Below are positions 1 through 24,694 of a DNA stretch of 64,000 nucleotides, in pieces. The notes under the pieces were generated by a model that was not told the origin of the DNA, did no database searches, and worked only from the letters and a program-made list of their open reading frames with translations. Origin of the DNA: Amorphochlora amoebiformis (taxonomy: Eukaryota > Cercozoa > Chlorarachniophyceae). Position 1 is the first letter of the stretch; every line of letters starts with the position of its first letter. Made by a program: the position numbers and the translations under genes. Where the stretch lies: contig BAAHQB010000104.1 in NCBI GenBank assembly GCA_054601695.1, positions 62,001 through 126,000 on the forward strand. Reading direction: 5' to 3'.

Positions 1-361
1 GTAAAATTTGCTTTCACTATAAATTATGCTTGAAATAAGGGTTAACGGGGAACGTGAGCAACAGTTTTTGGCTCCTCCAACGACGGTCTTGTTTTCCCTC
101 ATGTGACAGGGTCTGGTTTGGGCGTAAGCGTGGATGATGACAACAGTACGGTCGCCGATAGCGTTTGTGATGAGGATAAAGCCCTTGGTCAGAGCCAGGC
201 ACAGGATAAGGAAGGTCATAAGCACAGTCAGTCGTCCAATCCCACAGCCAACCCGTGACAATCTGTTCGGCTTTAAACCAGCCCCCGATATTTCTCCACT
301 CCCAATTTCTTCTCCCGACAGTTGACCCAAAATGTCGAGAATCTTTCCAAAGTGAGACCAT
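1..361 (-). CDS. Partial unrecognised gene with a hydrophobic segment (left edge)
   Basis: An open frame on the minus strand runs from a possible 3' splice site (AG at 363-362) to the window edge without a stop. It has coding-like composition, unlike the AT repeats around it. The translation has a polar start (KILDILGQLSGEEIGSG), then a long hydrophobic stretch (LTVLMTFLILCLALTKGFIL), then a Cys-containing region (TRPCHMRENKTV, NCC). An in-frame ATG at 219 would make the hydrophobic stretch an N-terminal signal peptide, so the gene may instead start there, head to head with the HMG-box gene. I do not recognise the family. The plus-strand frame over the same bases looks less protein-like. Confidence 0.35.
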
Positions 362-397
362 CTAATTATAGTTTCTTATCTTCTAGAGGTGGAGGAG

Positions 398-3549
<3,152 letters not shown>

Positions 3550-3773
3550 CATAATCGGCAGCAATTCGGATAGATTCCATATAAGTTAGCTAGATAGGTA
3601 ATTCTGTGTGAAGCTCTCTGCCTGTCAAAAAAGTTAATTAAATCCTTGATTCCAATCGATACATGAAGAGCGACAAAGTCTTACGTCGTCTACGTTGTGG
3701 ACGTCTAAACTTGATGGAGTACGTAACAGTGTACAAATCATATAATACGGATACAATACATACCATATATATA

Positions 3774-3811
<38 letters not shown>

Positions 3812-3999
3812 ATTATATCTAGTTATATATAAATACATACACATATATGTACATTATATATATGTATGTATATATATATATATATACACATATGTATATA
3901 TAAGTTTATAATTGTATGTGTATATATATATATATATACATTATATACATAAATACATAATATATATATATATATATATGTATAATATCTAGAATATAT

Positions 4000-4031
<32 letters not shown>

Positions 4032-4405
4032 CTAGATATATATGATATGTATGTGTATATGCATGTATATCTAGTATATGTGTGTACATATATATTAAAG
4101 CATAGTATATTGCTAGATTGTAATAGGCAAAGTACTCAATGAATGATGCAAGGATCACACTTCAAAAAAACAGTATAAATGGGAAAAAAATTCTGAGTGT
4201 ATCTAGTGTAACAGTACTATCTGCTAGACTATGTACAGTCAAACTATTATCAAATATGACTATTATTTGTCGTCTTATCTGTTTATACTGAGGATACGCT
4301 TATCCGTTGTTGCGCATTATGTATAATAATATGTATATATGTATATATATATATAAATGTGTGTATATACTCTAGATACTAGACATACTATGGTGTGTAT
4401 GTGTG

Positions 4406-4445
<40 letters not shown>

Positions 4446-5192
4446 TTACTTCACATATTTTTACATACACATCTAGACATATATGATGTATAACATATAT
4501 ATACTATGATATATATATATATATATATATGTCTAGATATATATATACTAGATATATATATATATATATGTACAAGATACGAATTATACGCACATACACA
4601 CATATAATCTATCTATCTGTGTATGTATATGTATGTATGTATATGTGTATGTATATATATGTATTATGTGTATGTGTGTATATATATCTAGATATATATA
4701 TATATACATATACATATATATATATAGTACGTATATTATATATAGTATGTATAATATGAGTCCTGCCTTCGTGCTATCTGAGCTATGTGTCAATTAATTT
4801 TCATGCACAATCTCCTAATCTCGTCCTACTAACGTCTCACTCGACTCGACTGACACACTTTAGATAGGCTAGCTCTCTGCCCATCGCCTATTAACCACTC
4901 TCGATCTACTTGTGTTAACGGCGTGATCTTGCATTTCCTGGGTTAAAGAGTGCGAGTGTGACATGGACGTTAAGTGCGAGCCACTGGGAGGTATGGGTAG
5001 GTCTAAGCGTGATTGCATGTGAGTGGGATTGCAGGGGGGTTTGGAGCGCTTGGGAATTCTTCGTGGACCGGGGCGGAGGCCTAATTCCGCAAGGATCCTG
5101 ACGGAATATGAACGTATTTGGGCGGTACTTAGTGTATATACATGCATTCATTATATACATATATATATATATATATAAATATATATATATAT

Positions 5193-5248
<56 letters not shown>

Positions 5249-5315
5249 GTGCATGAATATAAACCTACTTAGGAATATATAATATATATATATATATATT
5301 TAATATTCTTATCTG
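3550..5315. other. Convergent intergenic region, no gene seen
   Basis: This lies between the stop of the HMG/histone-fold gene and the stop of the QSOX gene, which point at each other. 3730-4760 is mainly (TA)n with CTAGATATA-rich variants. 3490-3720 and 4780-5150 are more complex, but no frame there shows convincing coding character or paired splice sites. Both 3' UTRs should lie here. Confidence 0.6.
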
Positions 5316-5762
5316 CTATGTAAATAAGTACCATCTGAGCGTAAGGAGGACATCTTGTCGATAGATAACGGCGAGCGCTAGAACGGCAATCGTCACCGCC
5401 ATGAGGAATACCTTTGAATATTCCGACAGAAAATAGCCATACTCGGAACCAAGACAACAAAAGATTTTTTCATTGGCTAGTATCTCTCTATGCCTGCTAA
5501 ATCGTTTGTTCGTTCTAGGGTTAGAGGTATAAGGTTATAGATAGGGCTAAGATTTGGGTTAGAATTCTTCTTACCCTGGCCCAGATCGCGATTCGTACAA
5601 TCAAAAGCTGGCCACGATGTGACGTATCAATCAGCCGAGCACATCCATCCTATATATATATGTATATAGATATATGTGTGTATATACACACGCACACACA
5701 CACACACATGTATATATATATATTTAATGTATGTATATATATATATATAGATATACATAAAT

Positions 5763-5812
<50 letters not shown>

Positions 5813-5860
5813 CTTATACATACATGTATGTACTTTTGATATAAATATGTGTTTGCTTTT

Positions 5861-5908
<48 letters not shown>

Positions 5909-6109
5909 ACATATATATATATGTGTGTGTGTGTATGTGTATATGTATATATACATATGTTTATATAATATACATATATATATACACACATATATATATA
6001 TGTATAAATATATATTTATATATTTACTTCCATTTGTAATTTATAATTCTAAGCTAAACTAATAGTTCCAATTCTGCGACTATTTGAGATGCATAATGGG
6101 ACTAACTAG

Positions 6110-6163
<54 letters not shown>

Positions 6164-6529
6164 CATGTATACTACGTATATACATTTAAATTTAAACATA
6201 TTACAACACAGGAAGTACACAGACACATTTAGCATATCCACACCTGATCTCCCAGATGACAGTAGGTCTCATGCAGGAAGACAAGCACCGTGGGGTCATG
6301 GTAGTGAAAGTGGCCAAGGACGTCTTTGGATGTGTCGATCTGAACGCCTTTCTTGTCCCAATCAGATCCGTCTCCTAAGATCCACGTGAGCGTGGAGGAG
6401 ATTTCTTCGTTATCCCGGGTACTCGGGTAGTCGTGTGAATTTGGATAGGTAATGCGACAGCGGGGACAGTCTTTGGTGGAGGGCCAGAGAGCCTGTATAT
6501 TGTGTACGCATGTGCATGTAATGTATAAA

Positions 6530-6562
<33 letters not shown>

Positions 6563-6569
6563 GTATTCA

Positions 6570-6609
<40 letters not shown>

Positions 6610-6613
6610 TATA

Positions 6614-6684
<71 letters not shown>

Positions 6685-7264
6685 GTATGTATATATTTAT
6701 ATATATATATATACATATATATAATGTACATAATATATATATATATATGTATATGAACACTCTCTCTATGGTACATCTTATACATCTATGTATGTATGTA
6801 TTTTTTATACATATATATATATATATATAGATATATATATATATATATATATGTATGTATAGTATACATGTTATATAAATATATCTATATATATATATAT
6901 ATACATGCATATATATATATATATGTATATATATATGTATACATATATATAATATATATATATATATATATAATATATATATATATAATACGGCAATGTA
7001 CCTATTATTAAATTTATCTATACTATATATTTGTATACATTATAGTATTATGTAGATGTAGATTTATTTGTATACATGCAGACATAACTGAAAGGGAAAA
7101 AAATTCCAACGCACACACAAAATTGATAGAAGAGAAGAGACGAAAAGACACGGCAAGCAAGAGGACAAACACAACCTTTGTGCGCGCTTCGACATGAGCG
7201 TTCATGCTCTCCTTACTGAGAGTGTTAAGTACATATCATGTGTGTGTTTATGCATGTATGCATA

Positions 7265-7301
<37 letters not shown>

Positions 7302-7318
7302 TGTATATGTATATGTAT

Positions 7319-7367
<49 letters not shown>

Positions 7368-7435
7368 TATATATGCATATATATATAGTACATATATATT
7401 TATGTATAGATATAAATATCTTTATGTATGCATGT

Positions 7436-7485
<50 letters not shown>

Positions 7486-7863
7486 ATAATACGTGTTGTA
7501 ATTACAGGTACATATACTTACAAGCATTAATACATACATAACATATAGAAACACATATAAAACGTGATTGAAAGGCAGAGACAGAAGATTGAAGCTAAGG
7601 ATACCTATCTGATAACACGTTTCCAGTTTGATTTAACCGGAGAGACGCCAGCCTCACGTTCACTCTATTGTGTGCATGCCAGACCCATAGGCCAACCTAC
7701 CCGAATACATAATACATATCACTTCACATCAGTACATACATACCACATAATACACATACATACATACCTTGTTGTTGTAAAGCTCTGGATGTGTGGGATG
7801 TGTGTTGTCAAAGTGCATTTGGTAGTTGCGGGGGTACCTTTTACACACACATATGAGTTAACA

Positions 7864-7898
<35 letters not shown>

Positions 7899-8069
7899 GG
7901 ATACAAATATGTAGTATACATATTTACATTATATTATACATATATATATATTTGTATATATATATATATAGATATTATATTTTTATATATATATTTATAA
8001 TAATAATAATAATAAAAATAAAACATATTATGTATACATATTTACAATTATATTTAAATATGCAAACGC

Positions 8070-8117
<48 letters not shown>

Positions 8118-8141
8118 ATATATAATATATATATATACATT

Positions 8142-8188
<47 letters not shown>

Positions 8189-8227
8189 TATACACACATA
8201 TATACATACAAGTACATAGATATGCAC

Positions 8228-8284
<57 letters not shown>

Positions 8285-8304
8285 TACATATATTTAATTA
8301 TATA

Positions 8305-8338
<34 letters not shown>

Positions 8339-8391
8339 TGTGTGTATGTGCACACACAAAGCAGATATACACGCAAAAACATAAACAAATA

Positions 8392-8449
<58 letters not shown>

Positions 8450-8558
8450 ATGTGTCCGTATACATATATTCATACATGCATATTATATAAATATATATAC
8501 ATATATATTATAACATATGTATATGAACTCAATATATTCATACATGCATATTATATAA

Positions 8559-8605
<47 letters not shown>

Positions 8606-9859
8606 AATATTATCACATATGTATATGAACTCAATATACTTGAATAATTATATATATATATATATATGTGTGTGTGTATTTTTTATAATGTATATATATA
8701 TATATATATATATATTATATGCATGAAATAGAAACATTATACACACATATATATATATATATATACACGTTTGTAGTTGTTAATATACTACATGTCGGTG
8801 AAGTGTTGACGGCAAACCATGCAGTTAAAAAAATGCGTTACGAACGACTGGATGCCCAGAAAACACTCGCGAGCCCTAGTTCAATGGAAAATAATACTAT
8901 TAATACGTACATGTGTGCAATACCATATATATATATATATATATTTCTATTATGGAGATATTATAATATTACATAAATATATAGATTTTATGTTTGTATA
9001 TGAATTTATATATGAAGTAGATCAATACAATATCTTGCTCGAATGTTAAATTTAGCTTAAGGATTACCGTATAATATGTATATGTCACAATATATATACA
9101 AATATATATATATATATATAAATACAACATATATATACATCATAAATACATATATATATATATATATGTATATGTATATATATATATATGTATATATAAT
9201 ATATCACATATATATATATATATAAAACATCATATATACATATATATATATATGTGCATGTATATACACATATATGTTCACATTTGTTCATATATAAATG
9301 TATACATATATGTATATATATATATATATATTATTTGTATATAAGTATATCATATATATATATATATATATTTGTATAATATTATGTACATATTTACTTA
9401 TATATAAATATATATATATACACACATGTATATACATAATATATTGTGTGTGTGGGTGAATTTTGTAGATTTCGTACGTGGGAAATGGATCAGTTAGGGC
9501 ACAGTTGGCACCAAGTAGATGGAATAGCCTGGTACAACATTTATAATGTATATATATATATATATATAAGTATATGTGTATAATGTAAACATATATATAC
9601 ACATATATATATATATATATACGTATGTTTTGCAATATATGTGTGCATATACATGCGTACATATATAAATATGCACAATATACGATCGTAACCTCCACAG
9701 AGCACACGTATACCCCTTGCATGTCCGAAACAGAGGCCCCAGCCAACTATTGGATGTGTATGGATCAATTATTACATTCATACATATAAGCGGGGTTATT
9801 TTGTATGAATATATTCAGGTTAAATAATGTAATTTAAAGTATATATAATTACATATATA

Positions 9860-9901
<42 letters not shown>

Positions 9902-9963
9902 ATGTATATCTATCCATCTGCATATGTTCGTATTCTATTAACAAGTGCAATATATGTTTTTAC

Positions 9964-9995
<32 letters not shown>

Positions 9996-10968
9996 ATGTA
10001 TATATATATTTTTTTTTATATGTTTATGTATAGGTAAGTATGTGTATGTGTGTTTGTGTGTGTGTGTGTGCGCACATGTGCACGCACTTATCTTCATGCG
10101 CACACCTTCAAGTGAACATGCCAACACGTGCAGCAAATCCCAAGCACACATCAACTCGGCGGGGACAAATCCCCCATGTGTCGTAAAACATGCACACATC
10201 TACACGGACAACACACATGCTCTCGCATTGAAACCCCATATATATTTACCCATTCGTTGGTACACATGTTAAAAGCGCTTATGAAACCTCCAATGAATAT
10301 ATTTACAGGGCCACCTTACATTTAGAATACATATACGGTCTTTCGGGTAGTGAAATCCATGTTCATCGTTTCTTTACACAATACTATAAGCAGAAGCTCT
10401 ATGTACATCATTGCGCGATATCCCACATGAAAACACACACAATATATGTATATATACATATATAGATATATTTAAATATATATACATATAATATATATAT
10501 ATATATTATATATGTATATTATATATATATATATGTATATGTATGTATAAACAAATATATACAATAGAGATATAATATGATATATTTAGGGTAATGTAGT
10601 AAATTGGGAAGTACGATATACGTATGTACATAAGCATACCTGCTTGTAATGTTTCGCTTTCGGGAACTGCGCTCTCTACCTAAAAATGATGGATGTAATG
10701 CATACATGTGCATGTATATGCATAACACATTCATATACATGTGTAGTACATGTGTGTAATATTATACCACGATATTTGGAATGTACGTGCCTGGGTGGTC
10801 GTCTGGAATTGAGCTATGGGGCCAGCCATGGGGCCTGTATACGTCCAAAGCAGCGCTGATAAATACGGAGCCCTACGAGATTTTGAACAATTTTGCTTTA
10901 TGTCTTTTAACACACACACACACACACACACATGTGTATGTGTGTATATGTGTATGTATGTATGTAAA

Positions 10969-11000
<32 letters not shown>

Positions 11001-11069
11001 GTAAAGGTAAATATATATATATATATAACGTATACATATATATATATATATATTATATATATATATATA

Positions 11070-11117
<48 letters not shown>

Positions 11118-11166
11118 TATATGACATAATCTCTGTATATTCAGTTATATATTATATATATATATG

Positions 11167-11204
<38 letters not shown>

Positions 11205-11354
11205 CTTGTACGCAGACGTATATATCTATTTATTCATATTGTATATAAATAAAAATATATATTGCATACATACATATATATATGTATATTTATATACATA
11301 CATATATATATATATATAGTTATATATATTTATATATATATATATATATATAAA

Positions 11355-11399
<45 letters not shown>

Positions 11400-11425
11400 A
11401 AGGTAAATATATATACATATAACGT

Positions 11426-11475
<50 letters not shown>

Positions 11476-11489
11476 TATATAATATATTA

Positions 11490-11521
<32 letters not shown>

Positions 11522-11642
11522 ATGTGTGTGTATTATATATATTTATTTGTTTATTTATCTTGTACGCATACGTATATATCTATTTATTCATATTGTATAT
11601 AAATAATATATTGCATACATACATATACATATGTATACACTC

Positions 11643-11673
<31 letters not shown>

Positions 11674-11724
11674 TGTGTAGATACATATATATATATATAT
11701 ATATATATCTATAATATATATATA

Positions 11725-11775
<51 letters not shown>

Positions 11776-12399
11776 ATGTACATGAACATGTACATTAAAA
11801 TACACATTACCTATTCGTATATATATACATACATAAAAACAAATATAACACTTCATATATCTATATATATATGTACGAATATGTATATACCAAAAAACAA
11901 ATACATCACGTAATATATCCATATATGAATATATATACACACACATATTACATATATATATTTATATTTATATATATATATATATTATATGTTTATATGT
12001 GTACCACCTATTTTGATTTATGCATATTTACCTGTCTCCGCTTCCATTTGGTGTAAACCTGATTCCAGGCTTCGAGTGTACGGATTTTGAATGACTTGAC
12101 TGTCTCGTACAAAGGCCTCAGCGAGTCCCTTAGCGATGCCAATGGGAACGCACTGGATACCACGTGCAGAAATTCCTAACGTTACGTCGTATACATGTGC
12201 ATATTACCTTTTAGATAAATATATATAGTTGTATATGTATAGATATTTATTTATGTACATATATATATATATATATATAATATGTAGATATTGAAAAAAG
12301 GGTCCATATAAATAATCTATACATATACATACACATACATATATATACATATACATGTGTGTGTGTGTGTATTTACATAAATATATACATATATATATG

Positions 12400-12430
<31 letters not shown>

Positions 12431-12571
12431 ACATATATATACATATATATGTATATATATATATATATACATATGTATATATGTACGTATATATATATAT
12501 ATATATATATAAATATTTACATATATATATACATATATATATATATATATGTATATATATACAAGTATATG

Positions 12572-12606
<35 letters not shown>

Positions 12607-12835
12607 GTATATAAATTATATGAACCTCTAAGCCTTTCGCTTCGCGTGGGTTAAGGGTGGTGCGAGTGCCGAATAATACCTAATATCATATTATATATAT
12701 ATATATATATATACATCATATATATATATATATATATATAAAATCTATATATATATATATATATATATCTATATATGTATTACATGCATATCACGCTATA
12801 ATACATAGTATATATATATATATATGTATATATAT

Positions 12836-12896
<61 letters not shown>

Positions 12897-13003
12897 GCGT
12901 GTGTGATAGACCTCCTCAAAAGTGTACAAAACAGCGGCTGCGGCATCAACGACACTGATTGAATACCATACAATACAAGTATATATACATATATACATAT
13001 ATA

Positions 13004-13040
<37 letters not shown>

Positions 13041-13051
13041 ATAACATACTC

Positions 13052-13092
<41 letters not shown>

Positions 13093-13206
13093 ATAACATA
13101 CTCATTTCTATATATATATATATATATATATTTATATGTATACATATATACAATATATATACATATATATTTATATATATATATATATATATTGTTTAAC
13201 ATACTC

Positions 13207-13249
<43 letters not shown>

Positions 13250-13907
13250 TACATATATATATATATGCATATAGATTTATCGTGAGAGTGTGTGTGTGTG
13301 TGTGTCATATTTGATGCATATGTCCTTTTGTGATACATGTCATGTTGTGTATAACTCTAACCCTAATTCTAACCCTCACCCCCTAACCCTAACCCCCTAG
13401 CCCTAACCCTAAGCCCTAACCCTAACCTTAAGCCCTAACCCTAACCCTAAGCCCTAAATCTGAACCTAACCCTAAACCCCCCCAGTGTGAAGAATATCAT
13501 CGAATGTATATATTATTTATGTACACATATTTATATCAATACATACCTACATATACGCATATATATATATATATATACATACACATATATATACATATAT
13601 ACACATATATACATAGTAGGTGCAAAGACCTGTCCTCAACGTGAGAAATACTATGAAATGTAACAGACTGCGTTGGCGGTGATACAGGTGGTTGGAACGA
13701 CATATCACCCTGTGAACCTGTCAAGATATACATATATATATATATATATATATAAATATTATATATATATATATATAAATATGTACATATATATTATATA
13801 TATATATATACATATATGTATATATATGTATATATATATATATACTAATACCCATATACGCATATATATGTATATATGGTATGTCTGTACATATTTAGTT
13901 ATATATG

Positions 13908-13946
<39 letters not shown>

Positions 13947-13952
13947 ATATAC

Positions 13953-13993
<41 letters not shown>

Positions 13994-14570
13994 TTATACA
14001 TATATATATATATATACAGTGTATAAAATATACACATTTATATATATGTACATATATATACAAATATAATATATATATATGAGTATATATATATATATAT
14101 ATATATGTATAAATGTATATAGACATATATGTACATATGAATATATATATATATATGTATGTATTACTCGTGCTGTGTATGTATTAAGAGGCTACGCGCA
14201 TGATAATATGTTACTTACAATGTATGTATATATATATATATGCACATATATATTTTTATATGTATATATATATGTATATATATATTACATATAATATTAT
14301 ACACAATCAGTAACCAGTATGGGTGGTGACAGCGGGTTGTGGTTGTGGTTGAATTTGGGCAGTTTTAAAGTTTGTGATGAAGGTGGAGTTGGATTTGGGT
14401 TGTTTTGTTGCTTTCGAGGTATTTTTAAACTTCTTGGGACAGATTGACTCCATCTTGTTAACGAGCTTCTTTCCCCTGTTTATGAATACAAATTACACAT
14501 GAATACGTACATATCTAAACATACAAGTGAGCATGTACCAATTTATATCGATACATCATATAAATAAGTA

Positions 14571-14601
<31 letters not shown>

Positions 14602-14754
14602 AATATAATATATATAGATTATAATATACATATGTGTAAATATATAAATATATATATATATATGTATATATGTATATATACATATGAGTATGTAGTAGTA
14701 TTATTATACACATATTAATATATATATATACACGTATGTGTACATATACACATG

Positions 14755-14811
<57 letters not shown>

Positions 14812-15172
14812 ACATGTATAAAAGATATTTACGTGTATATACATATATATATATATATATACATGTATATGTATAAATATGGATAAAACGCGTATATCTT
14901 CGCCTCTTCGGTATTGACCATGAGAAGTATTTAAAGCGCGATATTCACCTCGGGTACTCAACATAATAACTATTGGAAGCATTGGTATTCAACATAACTA
15001 GTAATGGAAGAATTATATTCACCTTGGGTATTCAACATAAGTCGTATTGGAATGTACGGACTGATGGCCTTGAGGGAACTCCCGTATCGTTGGGAAACCC
15101 TTTATCTGACAAAAATGTATGTGTGTATGTATGCATGTTCGTAAAATATGTACATGTGTATTTATATGTATA

Positions 15173-15205
<33 letters not shown>

Positions 15206-15235
15206 ATGTATATATATTATATATATATATATGTA

Positions 15236-15289
<54 letters not shown>

Positions 15290-15431
15290 ATAAATAATAT
15301 ATATACATATATATTATATATATTCATATTCGTATATGTTATTACATCCAGGGCCCTGCAGGTATTTTTATTCGCCACACAATCGACAGCCCTGGCAATA
15401 AATACAAAGATAAGCGATATTAGTTGCATTT

Positions 15432-15477
<46 letters not shown>

Positions 15478-15604
15478 ATATGTACATGGTCTAGAACGAC
15501 AAAAACTGGCATAGCCTAAATATTACAATCGAGAAACACACTTCCATTAAAGAAGAGGCTGAAATAACCACACGTATGTATGCACATATTACAAATGTAT
15601 ATTT

Positions 15605-15668
<64 letters not shown>

Positions 15669-15693
15669 GTATGTATGTATATATACGTATATA

Positions 15694-15728
<35 letters not shown>

Positions 15729-16037
15729 ATATATTATACTATATGTGTAGTATATTATATCTTATATATTTATACATATGTGTTCGTTGTATAAAAATAA
15801 TAAATAAAACAGTAACTTCATATATGCATATGTATATGTATATGTAATATATATGTAGATGTAATATATTTTAATACATATTCTATACATATATATATAT
15901 ATACATGTCATATATTTGTAAAAGTATTATATACATATATGTGTGAGTTATGAGTGTGTAAGCATACATATACACACATGATGTATAAATATAAATATAT
16001 ATATTTTATATATAATATATGAATATATATATATATA

Positions 16038-16133
<96 letters not shown>

Positions 16134-16195
16134 TATATATATATATGCATATATGTATATATATATATATATATATACATATATGTGCATATATG

Positions 16196-16226
<31 letters not shown>

Positions 16227-16231
16227 GTATT

Positions 16232-16265
<34 letters not shown>

Positions 16266-16923
16266 CAAATATATTAAATATATATACACATACATACATA
16301 TACATACAAGAGTGACAAATATATAGATATACATGTATATACATATACAATATATATAAAAATACGTATATATTTATATATATATATATATATATACATT
16401 ACATATATATACACATATATATATATATATGCAATGTTTTTATCTTTAATTAACACATTTCTAGTATTTCGTATTTTTACGTGCACCCTATTCGATATCT
16501 CTGACTTGTAGCACATTGAGCCCCCATCGCCTTCCATGTCGGTGCGAAATGAATACAGTGAGGACACCTTTCAAACAAACCAAATCTTCCATGTCTTTTC
16601 GTTGTGTTTATGTCTAGTGATTGAGTTGCATACCAGGGTGAGTAGAAGTTGATGATCCACGTGTCATTTCCCATTCGCGACGGAAAATCGCTGTCATCCT
16701 ACCCATTTCCGGATACACGAAGAAGGAACTCAAAAACTCACGCCGGAACTGTACGTTCAATTGCGAATACCTCCCCTCCTCTTCCCCCCAAAGAAAAGAA
16801 ATACCGAAAACGAAAGGTATTCTTACAAAATACCATGTTTACGATGTACGGATTTCCATCAAATAGTCCTCCGGCCCGCACCACCACCGCTAACACTCCC
16901 AGCGCGAGCCCTGTACCCGCCAT
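5316..16923 (-). CDS. QSOX: Quiescin sulfhydryl oxidase (QSOX): thioredoxin + Erv/ALR, C-terminal membrane anchor
   Basis: The enzyme makes disulfides in secretory proteins and passes electrons through FAD to oxygen. Resolved exons in transcript order: 16923-16834 (signal peptide [19 protein letters not shown]), 16698-16634 ([10 protein letters not shown]), 16567-16487 (active-site CPHC then FAPTWKAMG), 15391-15346 ([14 protein letters not shown]), 15105-15058 ([11 protein letters not shown]), about 14927-14895 (YRRGEDIR), 14468-14315, 13717-13630, 12954-12912, 12679-12626, 12175-12032 (helical region), 9746-9693 (GYTCALW), 9528-9478 ([11 protein letters not shown]), 8875-8792 ([11 protein letters not shown], the FAD-proximal CxxC), 7837-7768, 7696-7638 ([14 protein letters not shown], the HNxVN motif), 7215-7176, 6492-6244 ([11 protein letters not shown], the last CxxC) and 5411-5316 (transmembrane helix [17 protein letters not shown], then stop). 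One thioredoxin domain is present, as in plants and protists. One or more exons between 12032 and 9746 are unresolved; 10679-10640 is a candidate. An alternative ATG lies at 16962. The gene is divergent from the YebC gene. Confidence 0.88.
10967..11610 (+). repeat. Two-copy duplication of a composite microsatellite block in a QSOX intron
   Basis: Copies at about 10967-11248 and 11352-11606 share, in order, a (CA)n run, (TA)n, the motif GTAAAGGTAAATATATA, the motif AACGTATACATATATA, and an end block CTTGTACGCA(G/T)ACGTATATA with TCTATTTATTCATATTGTAT. The shared non-microsatellite motifs show true duplication, not independent slippage. Confidence 0.8.
13352..13486. repeat. Degenerate telomere-like (CCCTAA)n array in a QSOX intron
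   Basis: CCCTAA units with variants such as CCCTAAGC and CCCCCTAACC run for about 135 bases on the plus strand, inside the intron between the exons at 13630 and 12954. On the QSOX sense strand this reads TTAGGG, the opposite of most other arrays in the window. Confidence 0.9.
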
Positions 16924-17027
16924 CCCGAATCTCGGGGATCTCCAGAGAATCTCCGCCGACATATTTTCATATTTTGATAGTTCATCCCTGTTTGATCCCC
17001 GGGATAAAATCTCCTAGCAATTCTCTG
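16924..17027. promoter_or_regulatory. Probable bidirectional promoter between QSOX and the YebC-like gene
   Basis: Only 104 bases separate the two divergent start codons, or 65 if QSOX starts at its upstream ATG (16962). The stretch has balanced composition and no (TA)n. Core promoter and 5' UTRs of both genes must overlap or lie within the neighbouring coding sequence. I see no clear TATA box. Confidence 0.5.
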
Positions 17028-23058
<6,031 letters not shown>

Positions 23059-24301
23059 AAATTAGCCCAGTTTTAGTCCTTGATTCCAGCCTAATTTAAA
23101 TACAGTCGATCATGCTAGCGTGCACTAGATTATTTCAACACTAAACCGATGTGATAGGCTGAACTCTACCAGTACTTAGTATACATCACGTAGTCATGTT
23201 ATACATAGTATCATAGCATATGTTATATACTGGTACTAGCACCATACTAAACATATACTATGTTATATCATACGTAGTATACATCATAGTATATATACAT
23301 ATATCATGATGTGTGCATAGTATGTGTCATATAATATAGTATATGCACAGCATGATAATAGTATACACAATATATGTATATATACACATATCAGTATATC
23401 ACATATAATCGTCTAGTTAATATATGGGTATTATATTTGATGTATATATATACAGGAACACATATAATCTTTAGTATATAATTATATAATTAATATATAA
23501 ATATTATATTTTCATATCATAGTTAGGATATGTATACATACATATATATATATTTAAATATAGAGATGTATGTTTGATAATCATGTTTACATTGAATTTG
23601 TATAGATGCAATTACTTATTAATACTACGATATTTACACTGTACACACAAATATACATGTATCAATCCTTTTTATCCATTAGAACGTAGCCCGTGCCCGC
23701 GGTGTATACTCCTTATTGGCTGGCTTAAAATAACAACTGGATACCGTTGGATTCGAACCCTTCACCACCGCCCCATGATCCTGCTTACATCTCGCCAGAC
23801 CACGAAGACGGTAACATAAAATCATGATATAGTGTACCTGGTATCCAAATACATACACTGTCATATTGATATATGTGTATATGAATACAGTATGTTATTA
23901 TATCTGTATTGTAATATATACATATATATATATATATATATATTTTCTTATATATATATTATCAAGATATTTTACGTGTGTAACTATAAAATATTTATTA
24001 TATACAATATGTATATGAATATATATGAATGTATATAATATATATATATATATGTATGTATTATATATATATATATTATCATCATATATTTTATGTGTGT
24101 AACTATATAGTATACATTATATACAATGTATATGAATGTATATGAACATATATATATATACATATATGATATATATATGTATATATATATATATATATAT
24201 AAAATCTATATATATACATATATATATATTTTTATAATAAACGTAATATGCCATTTGTACGTATATACACATGCACACACATATATGTGATACATACATA
24301 A

Positions 24302-24369
<68 letters not shown>

Positions 24370-24520
24370 GTATACACGGTATACATCGAGATCTATTATA
24401 TACTGAAGTATCATGGTAAATAAACTTATGAAGTATTATTTTTTGAGGTTCAAAATCGTATTATATAAATGCAAAGTAGATATGTTTATATTTGAATAGA
24501 TATATGTATATGTATATAGG

Positions 24521-24551
<31 letters not shown>

Positions 24552-24663
24552 TTATATATAAAATGGAACTACATATGTATATATATATATATATATGTAT
24601 ATTTACAATATATATATACATACACATAAATACGTAGTTACATATATATATATATATATATAT

Positions 24664-24694
<31 letters not shown>

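Noticed and set aside
4869-5160. Minus-strand open frames (such as GLRPGPRRIPKRSKPP) as a gene or extra QSOX exon
   Set aside because: QSOX already ends in a clean transmembrane exon with a stop at 5316. These frames lack paired splice sites and any family match.
8222-8647. CRISPR-like or satellite array from the repeated ATTCATACATGCATATTATA blocks
   Set aside because: Only two copies of an AT-rich block inside a QSOX intron, with no regular spacers, and the genome is eukaryotic.
10099-10190. Minus-strand frame [20 protein letters not shown] as a QSOX exon
   Set aside because: It superficially resembles the Erv motif WxLLHxLA, but that motif is already supplied by the exons at 9746 and 9528, and the phase does not fit.
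10781-10900. Candidate QSOX exon in the minus-strand frames [18 protein letters not shown] or [14 protein letters not shown]
   Set aside because: Both frames are open and have a plausible acceptor, but neither matches the QSOX family and the phases do not join the neighbouring exons. It is left unresolved and not called.
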